NCBI GenBank assembly: GCA_947000775.1
Contig: CAMQGK010000638.1
Coordinates: forward strand, 19,154,501-19,218,500
Length of the DNA: 64,000 bases
Direction: 5' to 3'
Source: Pterois miles
Lineage: Eukaryota > Chordata > Actinopteri > Perciformes > Scorpaenidae
The notes below the pieces were generated by a model. The model did not search any database and was not told the origin of the DNA. It saw only the letters and a list, made by a program, of their open reading frames with translations. The first letter of the stretch is position 1; the number at the start of each line of letters is the position of its first letter. The position numbers and the translations under genes are program-made. Shown here in pieces: positions 12,201 through 22,859 of this stretch.

Positions 12201-12846
12201 TTACTTTGAAAAGATGAGCGGAAGTTGACATTGGACATTCGTAGGGAAATGTATGATAACTGAAAGATAACGTTTTCATGAGAACCACTGAGAATATGTC
12301 GCAGCGTTAGAGCAGTTGAGCTGTCAGCAACATCGCTTCATGTCGCCTGTTGTCACCCACAGCTAAATAATTTATGTTCTCAAGTAGCACCTTATTTCAC
12401 ATTTACAGTTTGTACTTAAGTAGGTCATTGAACAAATGGTGTGAGCAGGTTAACAGGTAAACACACACACACTGCATGCAATTATTAATATAATGTCTTT
12501 GCTTGACCTTGTCCATATTTCTATCACTTATTGTTATTTACAAAGTAAAGGTACAAATTATTTTTGAATATGGTAAATATTGTCATGACCTTGAAATGCT
12601 TCAAACTGCGGACAATCACCTTTGGAACAATTATTACAAATAATTGAGAACTGACAGTATCTTTTAATGAAACATGATTCCTGTTATAGTACATATTGGT
12701 GTAGAAACACACAAAGATGTTTTAATATCATTGTTCACCTGATACATAACACATATTTCTGTTACAAGCGGGCTAAGATAGGACCCTGTGAGTATTGACT
12801 TTCAAAGGAATAAATCAGATGGAAAGCGAACTGATGTTCTTTCTGT

Positions 12847-12852
12847 TTTATT
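12847..12852 (-). terminator. Polyadenylation signal of the apple-domain gene
   Basis: The minus strand reads AATAAA about 115 nt after the stop codon at 12965. It lies just beyond a (GT)n array (12892-12936) that belongs to the inserted repeat. Confidence 0.5.
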
Positions 12853-12889
12853 GCGCTTGTTTGCACACAAAAGAGTCATCTGCAGAACA

Positions 12890-12940
<51 letters not shown>

Positions 12941-12964
12941 CATGTTGTGGGGACATAGATCTGT

Positions 12965-15900
12965 TTACACAGTCACACAGTTCCTCAGGTGGAATCCTGA
13001 CACCACATTGGCCAGTTTGGTAACTTTGGGAGGAGCAGGCATGGTGATTTCACTCTTGAGATAGCAGCGGCGCCTAGAACACAAAGTCAAAAACAGTAAT
13101 TTTAATCAGCTGTCCTCAAATTATGAAGTGCTACACCAGTGTCTGATTGATGAGCAGGTTAAATGTTTTCCAGGTATTGTCTGAATTCTTCTTACAATTC
13201 CATTAAAAATAAAATGACAATATTTGTGTTTATGCAGGTTTGAATCCATGCATAAAGAATAATGTACCAGTAATCTTTCTTAAAGAAGTTTTCATTGACG
13301 TAGGTGTAGAACTGGCAGTTAGGATCCGAAGTACAGGTCCTCTGACACGTGTCCGCATCGTCCATCAGCTCATAACGAATGTCAGAACCTCGGAAATCTA
13401 CGCCTTCAAGCGCCAACTTAGCCCAGTCTGTTAGCAGAGAGGAACAGGGTTAAACTACACAGAAATACTTCACTAACAATAAATTGGAAGGATAGATGAA
13501 CATTCATATGTGCTGAATGATTCAAGCCAGATCAGATCGCACAATAGCCAAATCTAAAATGAGTTTGTCACTTATTTATACATGCAGTGTTAGAGGAAAC
13601 ATGAAGAAAAAGTCCAGCTTTGGCACAAAGTTTTCATCACATAGTGGGTTTTTTTCTGACATTCTATTAAAGTTTTTAGACTTGGACTTCTAGCACAGAG
13701 CAAAAAAAACAGAAACAAAAAGTTAAAAACAGCAAAAGCGTAAAACATTTCACATAAAAGAGACAAAAGCCATCAAACAAACAGCAAGTGACGCCAACCA
13801 AAGAATTTTTATTCAGTGCTTAAATAATCCCTAATCCTGTTTTAAAATAGAGTATTCTCATAAAATGATCTAGTTTAAAATGTCTCTGCAGCTCACACCA
13901 AGATGAGGGTCCAAACAATGCCGGTTCTAGGAATGACGCACCTTGGAGGTTGCAGCTACTGCTACTTCTTGGTGTCAGTAGAAAACATAAACAAGGAGGC
14001 AGTTAATTTATATGGCCTGAATATGTGCATGAAATTTCATGGCAATCCATTAATGATTGTTGGGACACTTCCCTCAACTCAAAAGTCAGAGGATCACCAA
14101 AGTGATTGGGATGCATCATGTGGGAACCATGAATGTCTGTTGAAAATTTTCCCAGGACATTAAATACCGAGGCTTTGTCACAGCCATCAGCATTTGGTAC
14201 CACCACACAGCATCCTTTAGTACTAGTATGAAAAGCACTGGGCGTTCCAGTAATTACAATGTAAACCCATCCATGACGTAGTTTAAAGACTGAAAGAGAC
14301 ACATAGGGTGGGTGGGAGATGCATGGGTGCAGCAAACACAAGGCTTTCATCTAGGAGGCTGCTGTTCGTGTCCTGAGCGTCACGTTACAATCAGCTGTTC
14401 ATTTGTATACCATGTTCACATGGTTCAGTCATTTTCACTGTACAAACATTGTAGTTTTAACCGGAACCATTTGGCTCTTTCCTAAACCTAGCTATGGTTG
14501 TTTAGGGGTGGTATGTGACAAGCTGGGATGAGAAGGTGAGAGGGTTGAGATATTTCACTGAATAAGTGAAAACAAGAGTGACCAACTGACCAACCCATCC
14601 ATTGCCATGGCTGAAAAATGGGGGAAGATGCATTAAGTTCTTCAGTTAGTCGAGTACTTCAGATGGTCTCTGATGGTCTACTGAAAGCCTTTCTGACAGT
14701 TTTAGTGCTGATTAATGATACATACTGGTATCTAGCTGGCAGAAGCGTGTTGGTATCCCAGATGTGACTCCTTCTTTAGCTGCTGTCACCATTTCATCTT
14801 TGTTGTACTTCAGGTGACAATTGAAATTAGTACTGCAAAAAAAGAGAAATAAAATGAAACATTGAATAAACCTATGCCTATATTTTGAGATAATAAAGTA
14901 GACAACAGATCTGACTGGCCGAGTATTTAACCACATCAGGACAGATAAGGATAATTATATTAAATATAAGGCTGATGTACTGTAACTCAGCACTTTCTAA
15001 TTGCTGATTGTATTTGGACACGAGAGAGAAAACATTATATAATATTTGACTACCTGAAAAAAGAGAAGTAGGTACAGCTTGAATGAGCAGAGCACAAAGT
15101 CCGACAGTGTTCAGGAGAGGCAGCAGGAAGAACTATGATGTCATTTCCTGGGATGTTGGTGCTTGGGAAAAGTTTGCCCTCACATGCTGTACAAAAACAC
15201 AGATGATACAGTGAGAGAGCATGCTAAACAACCTTCAGGATGTTTTCATAATGCTTTTTCTATGAATGTTTGTGTACCTGTGTTAAATTCTGGGCTTATA
15301 TATGTGTTGTGGGAGAATCCGGATACTACACCAGCCTTTTTTTTCTACAATAGGAGTCACTGGTACTGTCCAGCTAAATTTAAGGTGGCACTTGAACCTA
15401 AAACACAACAAGAAACAACATAGTTGAGCACCTTGAGAGCCTTTTCCACGTTGCCACCCTGCAGGTGCCAAAATCTTTCATCTTACTGGTTGAATTAAAC
15501 TTTACACCTAAAGGTACCATCGCTGTTTTTGTCCAGTGCGTCTAAAGATGTAACAGCTAGCAGGAGAGGATAAAACAATTTCATTTCAACAGCAGTGTAT
15601 GGTCTAGTTTTACCTGATCTTCTCTGGTGTGAACACTTCATTTACAAAAGTAAAGAACTGACAGGCCTGGTCCTGTGTGCAGGCTCTCTGACACTCCTCA
15701 TAGTCTGCTGTGAAGAACATTCGGTAGTCTGCACCTGGGAAGTCCACATTCTGGTACACCTTTGACAGGCAAGACTCTGGCAGGTAGACAGAGAGAGTAA
15801 ATGAGAGTGTGGCCATGCATTACTAATCGAAATCATCATGGTTTCAAACGGTTGTGAGCCTACGAGGGTTTGAGGTGCAGGGTTTGAGAGAAAATCCAGA

Positions 15901-17170
15901 GGTGACACCCAGTAGTGGATTCTGAACATTGGGCTGTCCAGAGGGAGTGGACTTGAGGTAGCAGTAGAAGTGCCTGCAGAGAGGGGCAGATGTTTTTGTG
16001 TGTGACTGAAAACTTTTAAAGAACTGAAGGGGAAAGTGGGACATCACAGCTGCAGCAAAAACAAATAGACAAAAATGGTAGTAAGACAAACGTATGCAAG
16101 CTACCCATTAAAATTACATGATAAACAAAAACGGTAGATTTTAAAGATAATACCTCGATTGTACAGCTGCAAAAGAGATAATACTTTTTTCATTTATATA
16201 ACTTTTTGCATCCATCACCTTCTTGACTTACGTTAGCGTATGGCAGCTCTGGATTAAAAAATGAAATTAATACTTTTTTTGTGACAGTAGGTTAGAATAT
16301 GTTGTTTGGATCCAACTTTCCAATTTTCCAAGTTCAAAATTAATTTTGACAACAAAATAAGTATTCACTTATAGAAATTAGCACTTACTTAAGAAAGAAG
16401 TATTTACTCATAGAAATACTGTAAGTACTTATTTAAGATATACTGGAAGTTTTTACTTATAAAAATAAGTACTTACTGAAGATAGACGTATTTACTTACA
16501 GAAATAAGTACCGTACTTAAGAAATAGTGATGTACTCATAGAAATAGGTACTGATGCAAAAAATAAGTATTTACTCATAGAAATAAGAAGTAACTTAAGA
16601 TGTAAGTAATTATTTACAGAAATAAGTACTTAGAGAGAAATACTGCATTTACTGTAGAAATAAGTACAAACTTAAGATATAAGTATTTACTTATAGAAAT
16701 AAGCACTTAAGAAATAATGATTCACCCATAGAAATAAGTACTTATTTAAGACGTAAGAATTTACTTAAATAAGTATTCACTTAAGAGATAAGTATTTACT
16801 TATTTGTAATTTCATGTGTACTGCTTGTTTTGTACCTGTTATCTTTGGTCCAGTCAGCCCGAATAAAGCTAAAGAAGAGACAGGCAGGGTGCTGGGTGCA
16901 GAGCTGCTGACAGTGCTCTGCATCGGGAGCGTAGATGAATTTGATGTCTGTTCCCGGGAAATCCACATTTTCCAGAAGCTGTTGATTACATTCTACAGAA
17001 ATGGGAAGAAGAAACACATACACGTTTACATGTACAAATACACACATTAAATGCATTCTACTGCATATAAGTGGTGAAACTTCAATATACCTTATAATTT
17101 ATGTATTACCTTGACCAAAGGAGAGGCTGCAGATTGACAGCAGAACCACCAAAATCAAATGTGTTCCCAT
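12965..17170 (-). CDS. Secreted four-apple-domain protein, kalliklectin-like, no protease domain
   Basis: Nine exons: 17110-17170, 16836-16992, 15864-15973, 15614-15776, 15278-15397, 15054-15186, 14726-14832, 13268-13427, 12965-13073. Exon 1 encodes a 20-residue signal peptide (MGTHLILVVLLSICSLSFGQ). The rest form four apple/PAN domains of two exons each, the exon layout of coagulation factor XI and plasma kallikrein. Typical motifs repeat: ENVDFPGTDIKF, CQQLCTQHPACLFFSF, YCYLKS and GVTSGFSLKPC. Apple 4 ends LRNCVTV and stops; no trypsin-like domain follows. Fish kalliklectins, mannose-binding skin-mucus lectins built from factor XI/kallikrein-like apple domains, are the best match I know of. 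Exon 5 carries one extra A in an A8 run that breaks the frame in apple 2; without it all phases fit and the product is 372 aa. Apple 4 has Trp where the first Cys is expected. Function as a lectin is inference. Confidence 0.82.
14150..14540. repeat. Interspersed repeat shared with 31380-31770, copy 1
   Basis: The two stretches share order and many words: CCCAGGRCAT, GCTTTGNC near the start, GGGCTTTCATC or AGGCTTTCATC, GACTGCTGTT or GGCTGCTGTT, CATTTTCACTGTAC or CATTTTCATTGTAC, and TTTCCTAAACC at the end. No reading frame is conserved between them. This copy lies in the intron between exons 7 and 8 of the apple-domain gene. Confidence 0.7.
16357..16805. repeat. Degenerate AAGTACTTA / AGAAATAAGT tandem array
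   Basis: Imperfect units of roughly 30-45 bp built from ATAGAAATAAGTACTTA and TTAAGATATAAGTATTTACT repeat for about 450 bp. The sequence is nearly all A, T and G/C-poor, and self-complementary in places. It fills the end of the intron between exons 2 and 3 of the apple-domain gene, stopping about 30 bp before the exon 2 donor. Confidence 0.85.
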
Positions 17171-17276
17171 CTTCTCAGTAAAGATTCTTGAAACACAACT
17201 GAGTAAAACAGCTGGCTCTGCAGCTGCACCTCAGTGAAAGGACTGTTTCACAGTCCCCAAATATGTATGTTAATCA

Positions 17277-17284
17277 TTTTTATA
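17277..17284 (-). promoter_or_regulatory. Probable TATA box of the apple-domain gene
   Basis: The minus strand reads TATAAAAA about 107 bp upstream of the ATG at 17170. This spacing would give a 5' UTR of about 75 nt. Position and consensus fit; there is no other support. Confidence 0.4.
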
Positions 17285-17689
17285 GATAGTCCCATACAAA
17301 CTATGACCTCCGGGCTATTGGCTTTTTCAAAGTCCAGATTAAAATCAACATTTGGATGTTCTGGCAGTATTTTGTTTACTTTTGCTGTGCTCACTATTGT
17401 CTACCTGAAATGTTTATGGGATTTTTCTGGTTTCATTCCCAGTATGCAGTTGTTTCAATGACATGCTGAATCCTGTTACTGCATTATATTTTCACTCCTT
17501 TAGAACACACTTTTTATTTGCAGTTTGAATTTTAACAAACTTGTTATAATGTTGTACTGTGAGTGGGTTGAAACATTGCTTGGAGGCCTGAAACTGTCAC
17601 CTTCAATGATCGTGGCTTCATTTGCTTGTTCCCAGAGTGAGGGACTACCCTTACCAACTACAAGTTCTCTCAAGTGTGCTATGAGTATA

Positions 17690-18550
17690 CTTATTTTAAA
17701 TTTAAAATAAGAGAGTGTACTTTCAGTTTACATTTTATGTACTTATCAGGGATCTACAGTACTTAAGTATACTTAGTTTAGCATACATACATAGTTTCTT
17801 AGCATACTTGGCTTATACTGTAGTAACTTAATCTTTTGATTGAGATATACTTAAGAAAAGTATATGTAATCTTACATTATAGGCCTACAGAAAGGTATAC
17901 TTGGCTTATAGATGTGCTTACTTTTTGATATTAGTGTGTGTGTTTGTAAACAAATGTTTTGATATGAATTTACTTCATTTCATCAACAATTTTCTAAAAT
18001 GTGTGAGAAAAACTAAAATGTTTTTCATCATCACAAACTATCAAGTCAAATAGCAAAATGAGCAAATCTTTTTATGTAATGCATACTGTAAGTCATTGGC
18101 TAAGAACTACAGTATAAGTATAACTTTCATAAACTAAAAAAGTGGGCAACAAGTATATGCAAGTATACTTGCAGTATAAAAACTGTTAAATTGAGAGTAC
18201 TTTAAAGTGTACTTTCATGAAGTAAAAAGTGGGCTACAAGACAACAGCGATATACCTATTCACTTGTAGTATAGGTATAGCTGTAGTACAAAATAGATGT
18301 AAAACTTAGATGTAAACTAGTTCTCAAAGTTTACTGTTCTTACACTTAAAGTACACTTAAAAGTATACTTTTATAAACTAAAAAGTAGGCCAGTTTAGTC
18401 CTAAGATGTATTAAATTAGTGCACAAGTATACTACTAGTACAATGATATTAATATAATTAAAACATAAAGTATACTTCAGGGAGATATGCTTGAAATTTA
18501 CTTAAGTATACTTCAAAAAAATAAACTTGAATATATACTTCAACGTATAC
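17690..18550. repeat. AGTATACTT-rich repeat block upstream of the apple-domain gene
   Basis: Dozens of close variants of AAGTATACTT and its partial inverse, plus recurring CTAAAAAGTGGGC..CAAG words, occur in about 860 bp. Such AGTATACTT-rich blocks are familiar as interspersed fish repeats. No coding frame is seen, and borders are approximate. Confidence 0.7.
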
Positions 18551-18942
18551 TCCGTTTTCATAAGGGTAAATGGCTCAGTACAACAAAACCTGCAGGGATC
18601 TTAACCCAGATTGATTTAAAAATGTCTCTGTTTACTCTTAGTATGGAAATATTGGAAAGTTGTGTTCTGATTGTGCAGTGTGTTGCCACCTTTTGGACAT
18701 ATGGGGAACGACAGGAAAGCTGCAAGTTCAAGGAGCCTAACAGCAACAGTAGAAGCAGCAGTGGTTTATTTGAGTTTAGCAGCCTCTGCTGTCAAAACTT
18801 CAAACTGCCTATTAGAGACTTGGTGTAGTAACCCACAGTTGTATTTTAATAGCATCGCTCCCCATTACACAACTTATTCTTATCAAACATGGGCTCTGTC
18901 TGACCTTGAAACTAATAAAGTATGCAAAACTGAAAATCAATT

Positions 18943-18948
18943 TTTATT
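18943..18948 (-). terminator. Candidate polyadenylation signal, gstr copy 1
   Basis: The minus strand reads AATAAA about 365 nt after the stop of gstr copy 1, the nearest good signal noticed. Confidence 0.4.
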
Positions 18949-18995
18949 GCTCTCGTTTACAGCACAAATTCTGGCAACAATTGAATCGAAGGCAA

Positions 18996-19140
18996 CTGGA
19001 CTTAGATTTGTCTCTGAAGACGTTTCGCCCCTTCATCGGTTTGAACGCTACAGTCTGACTAGTCCCCACAGACTAGTGGGGACTAGTCAGACTGAGTTCT
19101 TGTTGCCAGAATGAATATGACTTGGATGAATGAGAACATT
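18996..19140. repeat. GACGTTTCGCC-type repeat with perfect hairpin
   Basis: The block holds GAAGACGTTTCGCCCCTTCA, then a perfect inverted repeat with 18-bp arms (19051-19068 and 19077-19094) and an 8-nt loop, then a TGACTTGGATGAATGAGAAC tail. A related tail without the hairpin is at 42590-42695 (GAAACATCTTCAAGAGTCTA and TGACCTGGATGACTGAGAAC). It belongs to a common teleost repeat family. Confidence 0.65.
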
Positions 19141-19310
19141 CACAGACTTTACAGCACAAAAAGAATAATCTGTAGTTCAAGTTACAAACTGTGTAAAGGA
19201 ATGAACAGCAAATGTATATTTCTTTAAAATGCAGTAGTGCAATGCAAAGAGCGGTTACATATTACACAACAGGAACAGTTCAAGCCTGTCAGCTAATGTG
19301 TGTTTGCATC

Positions 19311-22300
19311 TCAGATGTCTTTCAGTTGGCTTTGTCCTGGTGTGTCTTTCCAGGTAGGAGGCCAGCTGGTTTGGATGCTGGGTCTGGTCTTAACAGAGTT
19401 ATAGTAAGCTGCCAATTTAGGGTAACGCTCTTCACATAACCTGTAGAAGGGAGAAAAGTTAGTGTGAACTTCATATTACAAAATACATGCAGTAATTTTG
19501 TCAATCAGTTTAAAGTCATTTTTAGTGTTTTAATCTACATACCCAAAATGGAAGAGATAAGCAATGCTTGGGAAAACAATCACATCAGCCAGTGAAAAGT
19601 TCTTTCCTGCCAGGAAAGGGCCCTAAAAAACAAATACAACTAGTTCAGGAAACATTGATTCATATGCTGGTGGGAATATCTGACAACCACAACATTCATG
19701 TTGCTGAAAGGATGATGAAAGGCTCTCTCTAGAGCCAGTTTTGGTTTGGTCATTCTGAGCTACTGTACTGTGCAACATGGTGGACTCTATGAAGAGGATC
19801 CGTTCACTATGTACTTTAGATATGAAAGGCTCATCCTAATATAAACGCGTCTTAGTTTCACGTGATTATACACTAATGAAAACATATTTATGAATATGAT
19901 ATTCCATTCCTGCTGATAGGTCCCCCTAATTCCTACACACTGGACCTTTAGCAATTACACTTTACAGAAATGTTAGCTGTGATGTATGGCTATGAAGTAG
20001 CAAGCTAAAATATACTTCATGTGCCTTTAAAGAAACCATTCCACATATTCAGAAATGGACCTACGCTTTCGCTCTCTTGCCGAGATTTAGAAAAGAAGAT
20101 CAATACCACTCTTATTTCTGTCTGTTAACTATGAAGCTAATGTCAGCAGCCACTTAGCTTAGCAAAACAGACTGGAAACAGGTATTTACTGAGGGGCGTG
20201 AAATATTGCAGTCAGAGTTTTTTCACTTTGACTCGTTACTGATCTACTGTGCGCACAAATCCCTCCTCCAGTTCATTTCAAATAACTTTATAAACACCAC
20301 TATTTTTACAGGCTTTATTTAGCATATTCTGTATGTTCTCTGCGGTTACAACCGCCCAAAGGAACTGCACTGTAGTTTGATTAAAACGGACTAAATGATG
20401 GCTTGTGATAGCAGTGATGAGCAGTGACTTCCTGTTTTGTCTGGCACAGAACCTGGCGTAAAGCCACAACTTGCCATTTTTTCACTTCAGGTGTAGCAAG
20501 AGTTTACATTCAACAAGCAGGATATACAGTGTTAATTAGCAAGCTTGATGATGCATGTCCACAGGGGTGTTTTTTAACGCTTGAAGGGCTGCTACTAGAC
20601 ACCAGGCACTTGACACCTAGAATGAACACTTTCCCTTATGGGCTGCTGCTCCCGGCTTTTAAACCAGAACCAACATGGCGGCCCTTATATCACGAAAATA
20701 GTTCAGCGTCTCTGCAAACATTTTAGGCTACACAGTTTCTGAATCTGTTTTTTATTTTAAGTAGCCTAAACCTCAACTTTATGCAAATGAGGCGTGGCCA
20801 ACGTGATGCCCCATCTCTTGTGCCACCTCGCTACCAGAATGCATTGCACGACTGCTTACTTACTGCATTAGAAGAGGTGGTAGAGTTTTCTTATAGGGGT
20901 TTGTTGTTACCCTAGGACAAAGCCATTAAGGGTCACTGTAACTATCTGCTCGTGGAATCAATCTTATCGAACTCTCGGATGGAAAGAATATCGCCCAAAA
21001 TGCTGATGTTGCTAAAACTTTACAGAACAACATTCGCTTACTTCCAACATTGTGGTGTTATAACAAATCCTGAGCATGTGTCACTTCCTCTGCAGCTCTG
21101 TATCATTTATCTTGTGTGTTTGAGGGTAGGCCTACAGTTGTTTATAATCTTCAGGTTTACCTTCTGCAGATATTGCTCCCACAGCTTGATCTCAGTCGTC
21201 AGAGTCTCTTTGTTTCTCTTTACCGCAGAGTCGTGTCTCTCTCCTTCGGGCACCTTCCACTCGTAGTAAATAACATCCCCTTAAAAATGTAAAAACAGGC
21301 ATTCAGTCATGACGGCTGCTTTCGGAGATGTGACAGATATCAATAAAATCTATCCACTCATTGCTCAAGATCCACTCCCATATTGTGCTTAGACTAATTG
21401 CTTTCACTTCCCTAGCAGTTGAGGTGGGGTCAGTCAGGACATTATTACGTAATATCAGCTTCAAACTGACGACAGTAAAAATGGCTCAAATAAAGGTTGA
21501 AGCAGCCTACGCAGAAAATATGTTCACCAAACTATTTCTGATTAAGTTGATTGTAATAATTTGGTAATGCAACGCTGTCCTTTTCGCACCCCTCCCCAAA
21601 AACCAAAGTCTCATGACTTGAGCTTTGCATGCAAGCTGAGCATGTGATCCTTTGTGGGATTATTAAGACCTTCCAACCTCTTTTGAGGGGTGCACCACAT
21701 AGACTTCATGCATAGCTTAATTATGTGAATGCACAGCTCATTAGTGCATGGTGTGTTTCAGGTCCCTTGGGGGGGCGGTTGATGTTGAGCTCCCTCGGAG
21801 GAGATTGTTGAAGACACAGAGTCTCTGAGGTTTGATGTTGGCAGTTCAGTTTGTAGTGTTTGTTGCCAAGAGCAATGTAGCTCAAAGTCCCATAAGGCAG
21901 ACTCGAAAATGGCAACATCAGCTAAGTCAAAGTTATTACTGAGATAAAGCTATAGTTGTCTGGTTAGACTTTAACAGCTAAATCCAAGTGGCTCAAATGT
22001 AATATGTAGGATTTACCGGGTCAACGGCTATGTCTTAGTTTGCAAAACAACAGCGAAATACTTCATTTTTGCACATCAGGGTTAACATACCAGTTTTCTG
22101 GCTGAGCGTGAGACTCTCAAATATGCGCTGGTACATCATTGCCTGCTCAGCTGGGCAGTCAGGGATCAGCTGGCTTCCTTGGGACTTGAAATGAGCCTAT
22201 TGTTGGAGACATGAAAAGAGCAGCCATTGTGAACAACTGCATGGTGCTCCGGTTTCTTTTCCTCTGGAGGTGTAGGGTGTCTGTTTGTCTTGGAGGCATT

Positions 22301-22749
22301 GTTGAACACAGACAACATAGCGATCCCTCCTACTTATTAACTCCTTGGTGGCATATGGCTGCGCAACAAATTAACTAGGGGTTCTTACCTCCAGGAAAAA
22401 GCATGCTGCTAAGGACTCATTCAGGACGGAGTTTTTATATTTGAAGGAAGGCAGCTTTAAGACAGAGAGGAATGAAACTGTTAAGTATCATTATTTTTGT
22501 TGCTAAAATGAATGTAGATGTGTCAGGAACAAGCAGGCTGACACTATAAAAGGATGTGTATTGTAATGTGTAGGGACTTACCTGTCCTCTGGGATTCATG
22601 CGCATGACTTCATCTGACTTGTGCTCCATTTTCTCAAAGAAGAGCTGTTTCTGTTTGTAGCCCTGCAGGTTCTTCTCCTCCAGAGCGATCATGATCCTCC
22701 AGCAGGGAGGAGAGCCGGAGCCCCACAGCAGAGTCATGTCCTGGGCCAT
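19311..22749 (-). CDS. gstr: Glutathione S-transferase rho, copy 1
   Basis: Six exons with consistent phases: 22582-22749, 22389-22454, 22091-22196, 21161-21279, 19543-19622, 19311-19440 (222 aa). It starts MAQDMTLLWGSGSPPCWRIM, the N-terminal thioredoxin-fold strand and GSPPCWR loop of fish rho-class GST. Exon 2 gives the ESLAACFFLE helix; exons 3-5 the helical C-terminal domain with GERHDSAVKRNKE, LWEQYLQK and FSLADVIVFPSIAYLF. GSTR is cytosolic, conjugates glutathione to electrophiles and pesticides, and is known from fish. This copy is the most diverged of the three: exon 5 is nine bases shorter than in copy 2 (GPFLAGKNFS), and the C-terminus (WKDTPGQSQLKDI) lacks the NPxGQ word. The frame stays open upstream of the ATG to 22875, but the start chosen matches both paralogues and a TATA box lies about 100 bp upstream. 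Confidence 0.95.
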
Positions 22750-22847
22750 GGTTGTAGAAAGACTGCTGCACCTGAGAGTGAAAACACCAGAAGCTGTGAG
22801 TGGTGGGGAGAAGTATAGAGTGAAGCAGACGTGTGTCAGATGTGTGG

Positions 22848-22854
22848 TTTTATA
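22848..22854 (-). promoter_or_regulatory. Probable TATA box, gstr copy 1
   Basis: The minus strand reads TATAAAA about 100 bp before the gstr copy 1 start codon, at a distance that would give a 5' UTR of about 70 nt. No equally clear TATA box was seen before copies 2 and 3. Confidence 0.45.
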
Positions 22855-22859
22855 ACAAG

